DNA from: Pedobacter sp.
Lineage (GTDB): Bacteria > Bacteroidota > Bacteroidia > Sphingobacteriales > Sphingobacteriaceae
Direction: 5' to 3'
NCBI GenBank assembly: GCA_008015505.1
Contig: SSFR01000003.1
Span: forward strand, 62,001-126,000
Length of the DNA: 64,000 nt
Shown here: positions 9,097 through 19,000 of the stretch, piece by piece
Numbering within the stretch: the first letter of the stretch is position 1
Layout of the letters: the number at the start of each line of letters is the position of its first letter
Position numbers and translations under genes: made by a program
Notes under the pieces: model-generated
Database searches by the model: none
Told to the model about the DNA's origin: nothing
Seen by the model: only the letters and a program-made list of their open reading frames with translations

Positions 9097-10425
9097 TCAA
9101 TGATAACCCGAAGGCGTCGCACTGATACGTTTAATATTGGCTCCTAGGGCCTTTAATCGTGTGTCGATATCCTGATAACCGCGTTCGATCTGTGCAATAT
9201 TATGGATGATCGATTTACCTTCCGCTGATAATGCCGCAATCAAGAGAGAAACACCCGCTCGAATGTCTGGCGAAGTCATCTCGATTCCCCTTAATTTTAT
9301 TTTTTTGTCTAGACCAATAACCGTCGCTCGATGTGGATCGCAAAGAATAATTTGAGCACCCATATCAATCAATTTATCTACAAAAAACAAACGACTTTCA
9401 AACATCTTCTGATGAATAAGTACGTTTCCCTTAGCCTGGGTAGCCACCACCAATACAATACTGAGTAGATCCGGAGTAAAACCTGGCCAAGGGGCATCAG
9501 CTATGTTCATGATAGAACCGTCGATAAATGTCTCGATTTCATAGTGTTTTTGAGCTGGGATAAAAATATCATCCCCACGAAGAAAAAGCTGAATACCTAA
9601 TCGACGAAATACATCTGGAATAATTCCCAGCTCCTGATAATTCACATCTTTGATCGTAATTTCCGACTCCGTCATAGCCGCTAACCCAATAAAAGAACCC
9701 ACTTCGATCATGTCTGGCAGTAAACGATGAGAAGTACCCCCCAAATGATCAACCCCCTCAATATGCAATAGATTGGATCCAATACCAGTAATTTTTGCCC
9801 CCATCCGATTGAGCATTTTGCACAACTGCTGCAAATAGGGTTCGCATGCTGCATTATATACAGTTGTTACCCCTTTTGCCAAAACAGCTGCCATCACTAC
9901 ATTAGCTGTCCCGGTAACAGAAGCCTCCTCTAATAAGATATAAGTACCTTTTAGCTGACTAGCGTCAATATGGAAGAAATTATTTTTACTATCGTACGTA
10001 AACTTTGCACCAAGCTTTTCAAACCCAAGAAAGTGTGTATCCAGGCGTCTTCGTCCTATTTTATCGCCTCCTGGTTTAGGAATTGCGGCTTTACCAAAAC
10101 GTGCTAACAAAGGACCAACGATCATAATCGAGCCACGTATACTACCGCCCGAGGCTGAGAAAGTGTCTGACTGAAAAAAACCTAAATCAATATCCTTAGC
10201 CTCAAAAGTATAGGTATCCTTACTAAGCTGATTCACAGAGACCCCTAATTGAATCAAAAGCTCAATTAGCTTATTTACATCTTTGATATCAGGTATGTTG
10301 CTGATGGTAACTTGTTCTTCGGTTAAAAGCACAGCAGAAATCACCTGCAATGCCTCATTTTTTGCCCCCTGTGGAACGATTTCACCTTTCAAGGGCTTTC
10401 CACCCACAATTTCAAATGCATTCAT
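9097..10425 (-). CDS. murA: UDP-N-acetylglucosamine 1-carboxyvinyltransferase
   Basis: This 442-residue EPT-family enzyme transfers enolpyruvate from PEP to UDP-GlcNAc, the first committed step of peptidoglycan synthesis, in the cytoplasm. Seen in sequence: an N-terminal GGKPLKGEIVPQGAKNEAL substrate loop with the conserved Lys-Asn, and DIRAGVSLLIAAL near the C-terminus. In the active-site loop the usual Cys (E. coli Cys115, PGGCxIG) is Asp: KPGGDKIGRRRLDTH. Cys-to-Asp enzymes are active and insensitive to fosfomycin. It is downstream of the GNAT and DUF4290 genes on the same strand, 62 bp after GNAT. Confidence 0.95.
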   Translation of the reverse strand: MNAFEIVGGKPLKGEIVPQGAKNEALQVISAVLLTEEQVTISNIPDIKDVNKLIELLIQLGVSVNQLSKDTYTFEAKDIDLGFFQSDTFSASGGSIRGSIMIVGPLLARFGKAAIPKPGGDKIGRRRLDTHFLGFEKLGAKFTYDSKNNFFHIDASQLKGTYILLEEASVTGTANVVMAAVLAKGVTTVYNAACEPYLQQLCKMLNRMGAKITGIGSNLLHIEGVDHLGGTSHRLLPDMIEVGSFIGLAAMTESEITIKDVNYQELGIIPDVFRRLGIQLFLRGDDIFIPAQKHYEIETFIDGSIMNIADAPWPGFTPDLLSIVLVVATQAKGNVLIHQKMFESRLFFVDKLIDMGAQIILCDPHRATVIGLDKKIKLRGIEMTSPDIRAGVSLLIAALSAEGKSIIHNIAQIERGYQDIDTRLKALGANIKRISATPSGYH

Positions 10426-10487
10426 GGATTAATTATTTTTAGTTTTAGAACCCCAAAAGAAATATCTAATAAACTTTAGATCGGTCC

Positions 10488-11048
10488 CTAAACATGATGC
10501 ACTAAATACTCCCGCTCCCCATGCAATTTTACAGGTCGTTTCATCATCCAGTCCGTTTGCATTTGCCCCCCTAAATCGAATAGGTGAGTATCGAAATAAA
10601 CAAAGCCCCACTGCTCGTAAATCTGTATGGCGCGCTTATTTTGTATAGAAACACCTAACCAAATGATCTCAAAATTGCCTCGAGCAGAAAAATTAAGACT
10701 TTCGCCAAGTAAAGCATGTCCAATATGCATCCCTTGAAACTTTTTTAGCACATACATACGCTCCAATTCAATACACCGATGAGAATTTAATTCGGGATGC
10801 TGCTCGTGTTCATCAGATACAAGCTTACAAAACCCAACTGCTTGACCATCTACTCTAGCGATAAAGAAGTGATTGCGCGGAGTATAAAACTCTTTTTCAA
10901 TTGCCTCTAGTGTATGATTTCTTTCCAAATGTTTCTGAAAATAGACCGGATCATCTAGATGTGCATAGGATTCGATGAAAGTAGCTCGCCCAAGATGTGT
11001 GAGTAGTTCAATGTCGTTAGAAACGACAGGTTCAATAGAAAGTGCCAT
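10488..11048 (-). CDS. GNAT family N-acetyltransferase
   Basis: This 186-residue protein, counted from MALSIEPVVSND at 11048, has the GNAT fold. It shows an acceptor-side N-terminus, then the motif A acetyl-CoA loop in ERMYVLKKFQGMHIGHALL (Q/RxxGxG/A variant), then a motif B region NKRAIQIYEQWGFVYF. The frame stays open for 50 more codons upstream, but that stretch lies antisense-like over the low-complexity end of DUF4290 and is not family sequence. The chosen ATG is 7 bp after the DUF4290 stop. The substrate is unknown; it could be a polyamine, a protein N-terminus or a small amine. Confidence 0.85.
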   Translation of the reverse strand: MALSIEPVVSNDIELLTHLGRATFIESYAHLDDPVYFQKHLERNHTLEAIEKEFYTPRNHFFIARVDGQAVGFCKLVSDEHEQHPELNSHRCIELERMYVLKKFQGMHIGHALLGESLNFSARGNFEIIWLGVSIQNKRAIQIYEQWGFVYFDTHLFDLGGQMQTDWMMKRPVKLHGEREYLVHHV

Positions 11049-11055
11049 TTTTTTG

Positions 11056-11736
11056 TTAATACCTTTTTCCTCCGCCTCCATTATTTCGCCCGCGATTATT
11101 GGCAGAAGAGTTATTTCGATTATTATTTTGCCGATTTTTATTACCCCCACTAGAACGCTGTTGCCGATTACTCGGATTAACCTGACGAACATCCACACGG
11201 TTTAAGTTCACATTATCCTGTAGCTGAAGCTCCCCATGAGATAGCTCACGTAAATCCTTGATAATCGTTTCATCTGAAACAGTATCCTTATTCCAAGCAA
11301 CATAAGCTGCTTTCATGGTATTGGCAATCATTTTGACCATTTGCTGCTTACGCTCGGGATTATCTATCATCTTAGCTTTATCGATCATCAACTCAACCAT
11401 TTTCCCATAATGCTTATACTTTATCCGCTGTTGTGGATAAGCTAAAGGAGCCGGTTTAAAGTGGATGGCATCTTCAGATGGTTTGGGATAGGAAGAGTCA
11501 ACGTCTATTTTAAAATTAGAAATGATATGTAGATGATCCCACAACTTATGTTTAAAGTCTGCCACATCACGCAAATGTGGATTTAAAAATCCCATTAAAT
11601 CAATCACCACTTGGGCATATCGATTACGCTCATTTTTAGTAGGTAAACTACAAATGTACTGAACCATGTTCTGCACATTGCGCCCATATTCAGCAAGAAT
11701 TAGCTTTTTTCGAGTAGTATTATAATCAAACATCAT
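11056..11736 (-). CDS. DUF4290 protein with Asn/Gly/Arg-rich tail
   Basis: This 226-residue protein matches the Bacteroidota-specific DUF4290 family in its N-terminal about 175 residues, for example YGRNVQNMVQYICSLP and PYPQQRIKYKHYGKMVE-like segments. The last 40 residues are low-complexity Asn, Arg, Gly and Ser (SSGGNKNRQNNN, GRNNGGGGKRY), resembling RNA-binding RGG-type tails. Its function is unknown. It lies between a UvrD-like helicase gene (47 bp upstream) and the GNAT gene (7 bp downstream), followed by murA. A DUF4290-murA pairing is frequent in the phylum. Nucleic-acid binding is only inferred from the tail. Confidence 0.75.
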   Translation of the reverse strand: MMFDYNTTRKKLILAEYGRNVQNMVQYICSLPTKNERNRYAQVVIDLMGFLNPHLRDVADFKHKLWDHLHIISNFKIDVDSSYPKPSEDAIHFKPAPLAYPQQRIKYKHYGKMVELMIDKAKMIDNPERKQQMVKMIANTMKAAYVAWNKDTVSDETIIKDLRELSHGELQLQDNVNLNRVDVRQVNPSNRQQRSSGGNKNRQNNNRNNSSANNRGRNNGGGGKRY

Positions 11737-11783
11737 CTTGGCGTATTGATCAACAAATTTTTAATAATTAACAATCGTAGTAC

Positions 11784-14078
11784 TCACTTCACGATTTTTA
11801 ATTTAGCAAATTTAAGTAACAATTGCTTCTGTCCTAGGTCCTTGAAAAATATTGTTGCTTTCCGATCTGATGGAGATCCATCGAGATTAATCACCTTACC
11901 ATAACCGAAACGCTCATGCTCTACTTCCATACCCACCTGTAAAGCCGAGGTATCAGAGGGAACAAAATCTTTACTAGGAATATGCGCTTTGGGTAATATG
12001 GAGGTTGTTTTTGGTTTTGAAACTACACTTTTGGACTTACTAAACGTCTCTTGACTTTGCCAGGATGTGCGCTCTTTACTAAAAGAAAAAGAATTTCCCT
12101 TCATTTGTGATGCCACAGACTCCAATTCCAAGTATTGCGGATCTATTTCATCAATAAACCGGCTAGGTTCACAGCTATGTAAACTACCCCAACGATAACG
12201 AGATGTGGCATAACATAAAACCAATCTTTTTTTGGCCCGTGTAATGGCAACATAAAATAAACGCCGCTCTTCTTCCAAATCAGTACGCGAATTTAAGGCC
12301 ATCTGTGATGGAAAAAGATTCTCTTCCATCCCCAGCACATAGACATAGTCAAACTCAAGCCCTTTAGCTGAATGTACTGTCATCAAGGAAACTGCATCTG
12401 CATTCGGATCTTTATCACGATCGTCATTGGTGAGCAAAGCAATGTCTTGCATGAAAACATGCAAACCTCGATCAGCTATATCTTCACGCTCACTAAACTC
12501 TTTAATCCCACTTAAAAGTTCCTGAATATTCTCATAACGACTCAAACCTTCTACTGATTTATCGTCATACAAGTCTTTTAATAACGTCGACTGTTTAGCA
12601 ATATGAGTAGCCAAACTATAAGCATCGTGCGACTGAGCCATCACCTGAAAACTTTGTATAAGTACAGCAAAATTGGAAACCGCTGCTGAATTTCGAGCGT
12701 CCAAATACTGAGAAGCATGACAAATAACTTCCCAAATAGAAATATTGTGCTGACTAGCTGCCAATATAATTCGGTCCAAGCTGGTATCACCAATCCCTCG
12801 CCTAGGATAGTTAATCACACGTTTGATCGCTTCTTCATCATTTGGATTATACGTTAATCGGAAATAAGCGATTAGATCTTTAATTTCTTTACGTTGATAA
12901 AAAGATACCCCGCCATAAATTTTATAGGGTGCATTAAGCTTTCTCAACGCTTCTTCCACCGCACGCGACTGGGCGTTGGTACGATAAAGAATGACAAAAT
13001 CACGGTACCTAGCCCCTGTATTGCTTCTCTGTTGGACAATGGCTTCAGCTGCGATCTTTCCTTCTTCATTATCACTAAAAGCACGAATAACCTGGATTTT
13101 ATCGCCAATCTCATTCTCTGAAAAAACTTTTTTCTTGAGCTGATTTTTATTGTTAGCAATCACACTGTTTGAAACATGGACAATATTTTGTGTCGAACGA
13201 TAATTTTGTTCTAATTTAAAGACCTTCAAATCAGGGTAATCACTTTCAAAGTTTAAGATATTCTGAATGTTTGCCCCCCGAAAAGCATAGATGCTTTGGG
13301 CATCGTCTCCCACGACACATATATTTTCATGAACAGCAGCCAGTTTTTTCACAATCAGATACTGCGAAAAATTGGTGTCTTGGTACTCATCAACCATCAA
13401 GTACTTAAACTTGTTTTGATATTTATACAAAACATCGGCATGATCCTTGAAAAGCATGTTCGTTTTAAATAGCAAATCATCAAAATCCATCGCACCTGCT
13501 CTAAAACAGCGCTGAACATAGGTCTGATAAATCTCACCTAGTCGAGCCCGTCCGCTCGAAGAATCCTCGGCCTGTATGCTCGCATTGGCTAAATACTCCG
13601 AAGCAGATACCAAATTATTTTTTGAAGCTGAAATACGACTGTAAACAAAATTGGTATTGTACAACTTATCATCTAGAAGCATTTCCTTCACAATGGTTTT
13701 GAGCAAATTTTTGCTGTCGTCGGTATCGTAAATGGTGAAATTTGTGGTATAACCTAGCTTGCCGGCTTCTGCACGAAGGATCCTAGCAAAAATAGAGTGA
13801 AAAGTTCCCATCCAGATATCGTTTGCTTTTGGTCCTACCGCATGAGTAATACGCTCACGCATTTCTTTAGCCGCTTTATTGGTAAAAGTGAGTACCAAAA
13901 TCTGGAAAGGATCAATCCCTTGCTGAATCAAATGGGCTACTCGACAAGTAATCACTTTTGTTTTTCCTGATCCCGCTCCCGCTACAATCATCACAGGTCC
14001 TTCTGTTTGTTCTACCGCCGCTCGCTGCGAAGGGTTTAATCCATTTAAATAGTCCAAAATATAATCGTGTTTTGACAT
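11784..14078 (-). CDS. UvrD/PcrA-type superfamily 1 DNA helicase
   Basis: This 764-residue protein has all SF1A helicase motifs: Q-motif LNPSQRAAV, Walker A VAGAGSGKT (about 31-39), Ia LTFTNKAAKEM, II LMVDEYQDTN, III GDDAQSIYAFRGA, IV LEQNYRST, V VSLMTVHSAKGLEF and VI EERRLFYVAITRAKK. The C-terminus ends in a Tudor-like domain (VGMEVEHERFGYGKVI), as in PcrA/UvrD. It is a 3'-5' ATP-dependent helicase for nucleotide excision and mismatch repair and for replication restart. It begins a same-strand series with DUF4290, GNAT and murA. PcrA and UvrD cannot be told apart here. Confidence 0.93.
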   Translation of the reverse strand: MSKHDYILDYLNGLNPSQRAAVEQTEGPVMIVAGAGSGKTKVITCRVAHLIQQGIDPFQILVLTFTNKAAKEMRERITHAVGPKANDIWMGTFHSIFARILRAEAGKLGYTTNFTIYDTDDSKNLLKTIVKEMLLDDKLYNTNFVYSRISASKNNLVSASEYLANASIQAEDSSSGRARLGEIYQTYVQRCFRAGAMDFDDLLFKTNMLFKDHADVLYKYQNKFKYLMVDEYQDTNFSQYLIVKKLAAVHENICVVGDDAQSIYAFRGANIQNILNFESDYPDLKVFKLEQNYRSTQNIVHVSNSVIANNKNQLKKKVFSENEIGDKIQVIRAFSDNEEGKIAAEAIVQQRSNTGARYRDFVILYRTNAQSRAVEEALRKLNAPYKIYGGVSFYQRKEIKDLIAYFRLTYNPNDEEAIKRVINYPRRGIGDTSLDRIILAASQHNISIWEVICHASQYLDARNSAAVSNFAVLIQSFQVMAQSHDAYSLATHIAKQSTLLKDLYDDKSVEGLSRYENIQELLSGIKEFSEREDIADRGLHVFMQDIALLTNDDRDKDPNADAVSLMTVHSAKGLEFDYVYVLGMEENLFPSQMALNSRTDLEEERRLFYVAITRAKKRLVLCYATSRYRWGSLHSCEPSRFIDEIDPQYLELESVASQMKGNSFSFSKERTSWQSQETFSKSKSVVSKPKTTSILPKAHIPSKDFVPSDTSALQVGMEVEHERFGYGKVINLDGSPSDRKATIFFKDLGQKQLLLKFAKLKIVK

Positions 14079-14106
14079 TTATCCCACATTTTCATAACGC
14101 ATCTGC

Positions 14107-14547
14107 TCAGCCATGTGCTTTGAAAAAATCAATAACACGCTCTACCATTTGATTTTTAGTCATATAATCCGAAGCCTCAAGCCTTATTTTTTTATTTTCA
14201 AACTTTTTCTTCATTTCTCCTAACAGGTAGTTTTCAAGCTCCTCTCGTGCAGTAGTTGGCCCAAAAATAAAAATGTCCGTATAAGATAATAATGCTTCCG
14301 CTATCTGCTTATAAAATGCATGTATTTGATTCTGTTGTAGTTGGTGTTTAGTGTATTCATTATTCGTTGAGTGATATTTTCCCACCCTAGTTCCATCTGC
14401 AGCTTCTCCCGGAATCCGTTGCCTACTCTCTAATGAGGAATGAATTGTGTTGATAATACCTTGATCAATATAAGGCCTAATGAAATGTGCTTCTGAATGA
14501 TCAAGCCAGATGCCGATATATTCTTTATTGTTTGTATACTTTTCCAT
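14107..14547 (-). CDS. Small eRF1-domain/host-attachment-like protein
   Basis: This 146-residue protein starts IGIWLDHSEAHF and contains IFGPTTAREELENYL followed by a Lys-rich segment and DYMTKNQMVERVIDFF. This pattern resembles the small bacterial proteins related to the eRF1 middle domain / host-attachment family, which may act on stalled ribosomes; that role is not established for this protein. There is no signal peptide or membrane segment. It stands between the helicase gene (28 bp downstream) and carA (81 bp upstream) on the same strand. The family call is moderate and rests on recall of the pattern. Confidence 0.5.
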   Translation of the reverse strand: MEKYTNNKEYIGIWLDHSEAHFIRPYIDQGIINTIHSSLESRQRIPGEAADGTRVGKYHSTNNEYTKHQLQQNQIHAFYKQIAEALLSYTDIFIFGPTTAREELENYLLGEMKKKFENKKIRLEASDYMTKNQMVERVIDFFKAHG

Positions 14548-14628
14548 GCTAGTTCATTTTTAAAAGTTTAAACAAGCTCAGTAACTAAAAACTTACTTGT
14601 AATCCGAAGACCTATCCAAAACTTTATG

Positions 14629-15732
14629 TTAAGATGAAGCCATCATCTTTACAAAATCATCAAAAAGGTACCTGGAATCATGTGGACCAGGGGAGGACTC
14701 CGGATGATATTGCACTGAAAAGGCTTTCTTCCCCCTGATACGAATTCCCTCGATAGACCGATCGTTAAGATTGACATGCGTCACTTCTACCTGGTCAGAT
14801 TGATAAATATCTTCAGGAACAACTCCAAAGCCGTGATTTTGAGACGTGACTTCGCAATGATCAATAATCACATTCTTTACCGGGTGATTAAGCCCACGAT
14901 GACCATTAAACATTTTCACGGTACGAACCCCATTAGCCAAAGCCAATAGCTGATGCCCCAAACAAATTCCAAATAAAGGCCTATCAGCCGCTAGAATGTT
15001 TTTAACTGTTTCAATAGCATAAGGCATTGCTGAGGGATCCCCAGGGCCATTTGAAATAAAATAACCATTGGGCTTCCATTTCTCCATCACTGAAAATGCT
15101 GTTTGGGCCGGAAAAACTTTAGCATAAACACCACGTGATTCAAAATTGCGCAAAATGTTTTTTTTCACTCCTAAATCTAGCACAGCCACACGATAAGACG
15201 CATCTTCATCACCATAGTAATAAGACTCCTTCGTTGATACCTTTGAAGATAGTTCTAAACCATCCATGGATGGAACTTGTCCAAGCTTTTCCTTGAGTAC
15301 ATGGATATCCAGCACTTCGGAAGAAATAATGGCATTCATCGCCCCCTTATCACGAATGTGACGAACCAAAGACCGCGTATCTACATCAGTAATCCCCACG
15401 ATATTCTCATCCTGAAAATAATCTTGAATCGATTTATTAGCTTTTTTTCTACTATATCCGATATTAAAGCTTTTACAAACTAAACCCGCTATCTGAATAC
15501 GATCCGACTCCACCTCATCGGCATGAATACCATAATTGCCAATATGCACATGGGTAGTTACCATAATCTGTCCGAAATAAGACGGATCGGTAAAAACTTC
15601 CTGATAACCCGTCATTCCGGTATTAAAACAGACCTCCCCTGTAGTCGTACCAATCTTTCCAGCAGCTTTCCCATGATAAATAGTTCCGTCTTCCAGAAGC
15701 AGAATAGCAGGCAATTTGGTGTAAGAGATCAT
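14629..15732 (-). CDS. carA: Carbamoyl-phosphate synthase small (glutaminase) subunit
   Basis: This 367-residue protein has the CarA N-terminal domain (LEDGTIYHGKAAG, GEVCFNTGMTGYQEVFTDPSY) and a C-terminal class I glutamine amidotransferase domain. The nucleophile is in FGICLGHQLLALA and the His/Glu pair in VQYHPESSPGP. It releases ammonia from glutamine and channels it to CarB for carbamoyl phosphate, feeding pyrimidine and arginine synthesis. No carB is adjacent. The 128 bp upstream show no recognisable attenuator or binding site. Confidence 0.96.
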   Translation of the reverse strand: MISYTKLPAILLLEDGTIYHGKAAGKIGTTTGEVCFNTGMTGYQEVFTDPSYFGQIMVTTHVHIGNYGIHADEVESDRIQIAGLVCKSFNIGYSRKKANKSIQDYFQDENIVGITDVDTRSLVRHIRDKGAMNAIISSEVLDIHVLKEKLGQVPSMDGLELSSKVSTKESYYYGDEDASYRVAVLDLGVKKNILRNFESRGVYAKVFPAQTAFSVMEKWKPNGYFISNGPGDPSAMPYAIETVKNILAADRPLFGICLGHQLLALANGVRTVKMFNGHRGLNHPVKNVIIDHCEVTSQNHGFGVVPEDIYQSDQVEVTHVNLNDRSIEGIRIRGKKAFSVQYHPESSPGPHDSRYLFDDFVKMMASS

Positions 15733-15860
15733 TTTAATATTAGGAATAAATAGTACTCGGCAACAGTAGCTCCAAATTTATCCGAATTAATTGGACGCTA
15801 GCTTCATAAACGTGGGAGACGAAGTTATACTTTTTTTAGGAGATGACCCTTATACCTTTC

Positions 15861-16664
15861 TTACTTCGTCCCCATAACGAGAAATCCAGATAGCGAAGAT
15901 ACATGGTTCCCTTTTTGATTTTCTTGATCAAGTGAATGCCACCAATCTGTTACTTCTGTCTCAGTAAAGACCCCTTTTTCAATACCAGTAGCTAAAATTC
16001 CCCCATATATTTCTTTCAAAGCGTCACATGACATCATATAGCCAAACTGTTTCACCGAACAGTCTCTAAAATTGGCATTGTTAAAATGACTCAGCAATTC
16101 TGACCCAATTCTTCCATTAGGGAAGCTATCAGAAATAAATGTGATAATTTTTCGCGTTAAGCTTTTATTAGGATGAGCGATGATTAGTCCGTCCATATCT
16201 ACATCAAATGCCAAAAGCCTACCTCCTGGTTTCAATAAACGATAAAATTCTTTAAATGCCCGATCCAATTCCTGAACATAAAGTAGTACTCGCTCTGTTC
16301 TAATTCGATCAAAAGAAGCATCGGGGAAAGGCTGCTCCGTTGCACGAGCCATTTGAAAAGTTAAAGGTAATCCAAAGGTTAAATACTGTTTTTTGGATAC
16401 TTCAATCATGCTTTCACTCATATCCGTTCCAACAACTTTACCTAATGGACCAACCCGTTTAGCCATTTCAAAAGCTTGATTCCCCATTCCACATCCAACA
16501 TCAAGAATGGCATATCCTTCTTTAATGTCAAGCCATCTCAATTGCTCCTGTAAACACTCCTGAACAGACGGGGCTGCATTAACACGTAATAGTAAATTAA
16601 TGAGAAAATCAGACTGTGCATGATCTACCTGCTGAAAGCCTGTGGCAATGTCTTGTTGTTTCAT
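15861..16664 (-). CDS. Class I SAM-dependent methyltransferase
   Basis: This 267-residue protein has a canonical Rossmann methyltransferase fold: motif I ILDVGCGMGNQAF (about 53-65), post-I acidic VVGTDMSESM, motif II/III DRIRTERVLLYVQ and LLKPGGRLLAFD. It resembles UbiE/MenG-like and small-molecule methyltransferases (Methyltransf_11/25). The substrate cannot be read from the sequence. It is transcribed away from panB across a 162-bp gap that contains the likely panB promoter. Confidence 0.8.
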   Translation of the reverse strand: MKQQDIATGFQQVDHAQSDFLINLLLRVNAAPSVQECLQEQLRWLDIKEGYAILDVGCGMGNQAFEMAKRVGPLGKVVGTDMSESMIEVSKKQYLTFGLPLTFQMARATEQPFPDASFDRIRTERVLLYVQELDRAFKEFYRLLKPGGRLLAFDVDMDGLIIAHPNKSLTRKIITFISDSFPNGRIGSELLSHFNNANFRDCSVKQFGYMMSCDALKEIYGGILATGIEKGVFTETEVTDWWHSLDQENQKGNHVSSLSGFLVMGTK

Positions 16665-16700
16665 GATAGTTTCAATTTATGATGGGCCAATATAGAAAAA

Positions 16701-16732
16701 TTGGGGGTTACAACCATTTTTTACCACCTTTG
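16701..16732 (+). promoter_or_regulatory. Probable Bacteroidota-type promoter for panB
   Basis: TTG at 16701-16703 and CACCTTTG at 16725-16732 are spaced by 21 bp. This fits the Bacteroidota sigma-A pattern of a -33 TTG, 19-21 bp, and a -7 TAnnTTTG, with one mismatch in the -7 element. The start codon of panB is at 16827, leaving a leader of roughly 90 bases. It was read by eye only. Confidence 0.4.
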
Positions 16733-16826
16733 CCCTTAACGTATAAATCACACATTTCGGACTTAATAAGACAAAACGAAGCCTTAATATTCTCATATCG
16801 ATTAAAACCACCATCTATAAAAGATC

Positions 16827-17642
16827 ATGTCTATTCAAAAAGAAATCAAACGAATCACTACAAACACGATTCAGGAAATGAAACAAAACGGTGAGAAGAT
16901 AACGATGCTCACAGCCTATGATTTTTCAATGGCAACAATTGTAGACTCAGGTGGTGTGGAAATTATTTTAGTAGGAGATTCTGCTTCAAACGTCATGGCT
17001 GGACACGAAACCACCTTACCCATCACACTTGATCAGATGATTTACCATGCCGCATCGGTGGTACGCGCAGTCAAACATGCTTTAGTGGTAGTTGATCTCC
17101 CCTTCGGTTCCTATCAAGGCGACTCAAAAAAAGCACTATACTCGGCAATACGTGTCATGAAAGAATCAGGAGCACATGCAGTTAAATTGGAAGGAGGAGC
17201 AGAAGTTAAAGAATCTATAGAGCGTATACTTATGGCTGGTATCCCTGTAATGGGTCATTTAGGATTGACTCCTCAATCGATTTATAAATTTGGGACCTAT
17301 CAAGTTCGAGCTAAAGAAGCAGCAGAAGCAGAAAAATTAAGACAAGATGCCCTCCTTTTACAAGAAATAGGCTGTTTCTCCATAGTCTTGGAAAAAATAC
17401 CTGCTGGGCTCGCTAAAAAAGTAAGTGATGGCTTAACTATTCCAACTATCGGTATTGGTGCTGGCCCATATTGTGATGGACAAGTCTTAGTCATCAATGA
17501 TATGCTTGGTTTAACAAAAGGTTTTAAACCTCGATTTCTGCGTCAATACCTGAATTTATATGAAGAAATTCACGGGGCAGTAAAAAGCTACGTGAATGAT
17601 GTAAAAAATAACACCTTCCCTAGTGAACAAGAGCAATACTAA
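16827..17642 (+). CDS. panB: 3-methyl-2-oxobutanoate hydroxymethyltransferase
   Basis: This 271-residue TIM-barrel enzyme transfers a hydroxymethyl group from 5,10-methylene-THF to 2-oxoisovalerate, giving ketopantoate for pantothenate and CoA. Motifs seen: [12 protein letters not shown], the Mg-binding [47 protein letters not shown] and the catalytic-Glu segment [10 protein letters not shown], then [16 protein letters not shown]. Its length is normal. Its stop lies 1 bp before the ATG of the pseudouridine synthase gene, so the two are co-transcribed. Confidence 0.96.
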   Translation: MSIQKEIKRITTNTIQEMKQNGEKITMLTAYDFSMATIVDSGGVEIILVGDSASNVMAGHETTLPITLDQMIYHAASVVRAVKHALVVVDLPFGSYQGDSKKALYSAIRVMKESGAHAVKLEGGAEVKESIERILMAGIPVMGHLGLTPQSIYKFGTYQVRAKEAAEAEKLRQDALLLQEIGCFSIVLEKIPAGLAKKVSDGLTIPTIGIGAGPYCDGQVLVINDMLGLTKGFKPRFLRQYLNLYEEIHGAVKSYVNDVKNNTFPSEQEQY

Positions 17643-17643
17643 A

Positions 17644-18345
17644 ATGCCTCGCACCGATATTACCGATGCCGATGTCTTATTTGAAGACAATCACTTAATA
17701 GCTATCAACAAACAGGCTGGAGATATTGTACAAGTAGACGACACAGAAGATGAGCCGTTAGACGAAAAAGTCAAACGATATATCGCCCAAAAGTACCATA
17801 AACCTAATGGTGCTTTTTTAGGTGTTGTTCACCGATTAGATCGTCCAGTTAGTGGTGTGATTCTTTTTGCAAAAACAAGTAAAGCACTCGACCGAATCAA
17901 CCAGATGTTTAAAAACCGCGAGATGAAAAAGACTTACTGGGCCGTGGTACGCAAACGTCCAGAGATTACCGAAGGTAACTTAGTTCACTGGTTAGTCAAA
18001 AATCCACAGAAAAATATAACCAAAGCCTATGATCAAGAGGTTCCGGGAAGCCAACGTGCCGAATTAAATTATAAACTGATTGGAGAATTAGATGGTTATT
18101 ATTTAATAGAAGTAGATCCAATCACTGGCCGACCACACCAAATACGTGTACAACTATCTACATTGAATTGCCCTATCGTTGGTGATAATAAATATGGCTA
18201 TCCAAGGGGAAGTCTCAAAAAAAGTATTTGTTTACACGCACTCAAACTACGCTTTATTCACCCCGTAAAAAAAGAACTTATCGAAATAGCTGCCCCCCTA
18301 CCTAAAGATGGTTTTTGGGAACGGTTTGCCATTTTTGCTTCCTAA
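17644..18345 (+). CDS. RluA-family RNA pseudouridine synthase
   Basis: From the ATG at 17644 this is a 233-residue protein; a GTG seven codons earlier would overlap panB and is less likely. The RluA core is clear: FEDNHLIAINKQAG, the catalytic-Asp motif VVHRLDRPVSGVILFAKT and the GRPHQIRVQL motif. There is no N-terminal S4 domain, so it is the short RluA/RluC-like type. It isomerises uridine to pseudouridine in rRNA or tRNA; which position is unknown. The panB linkage is one commonly seen in Bacteroidota. Confidence 0.9.
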   Translation: MPRTDITDADVLFEDNHLIAINKQAGDIVQVDDTEDEPLDEKVKRYIAQKYHKPNGAFLGVVHRLDRPVSGVILFAKTSKALDRINQMFKNREMKKTYWAVVRKRPEITEGNLVHWLVKNPQKNITKAYDQEVPGSQRAELNYKLIGELDGYYLIEVDPITGRPHQIRVQLSTLNCPIVGDNKYGYPRGSLKKSICLHALKLRFIHPVKKELIEIAAPLPKDGFWERFAIFAS

Positions 18346-19000
18346 CATTTTCATCACTTGTCTGACAATTCCCATCACCCCTTTATCCTAATTCCAAACC
18401 TAGAAGACCACTTTTTGACCAAAAGTGTTAACTCATCATCCAAGGGCTATATCTAGCCTGTGAATGCATTATCCTCTATATTATTAGTGCTAAGTACTAA
18501 TTATGTACTTATACTAAAACTATGACACATTGCCCAAGTAAATGGACTATCCTGTCCTTCCTACTACTTGTGAATGTGTGCGTGTACGCACAACCCAAAG
18601 AATACTTCCATTTTCCAAAATCTGTTCCCAAGCCGCACTGGTTTGATCAACTAGACTGGAAAAATATCAATGTGTTCAGAAATGATTCAATTATTCACAA
18701 GTTCCAAGAGGAGAATAGATTAGAAAATCCGAATGAAAAAAATCTTCCGAAGAACCCTATCTCGAAGCTTATAAAAGATGGAGAATAAGTGTCCAGCCTT
18801 ATATCAAATCAGATGGGAGTCTTGATTTCACTTTAAAAAAATCCACAACAAGCAATAAGACAAGATCCGACAAATTATCATTCAACGCCGGAAATTGGAC
18901 TTTCTTAGGGCCAAATGAAGCGTATGGAACGGGCAAGATAAAGGGCAATCAACAAGCAAATATTTACACACTATCCATTGATCCAAATAATCCTAACATC

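Noticed and set aside
10488..11198. 236-residue version of the acetyltransferase starting at 11198
   Set aside because: The first 50 residues lie over the low-complexity end of the DUF4290 gene and show no GNAT similarity; the ATG at 11048 gives a normal family start 7 bp after the DUF4290 stop.
18409..18427. Terminator hairpin CACTTTT-TGACC-AAAAGTG after the pseudouridine synthase gene
   Set aside because: The stem is 7 bp, mostly A/T, with no T run after it; too weak to call.
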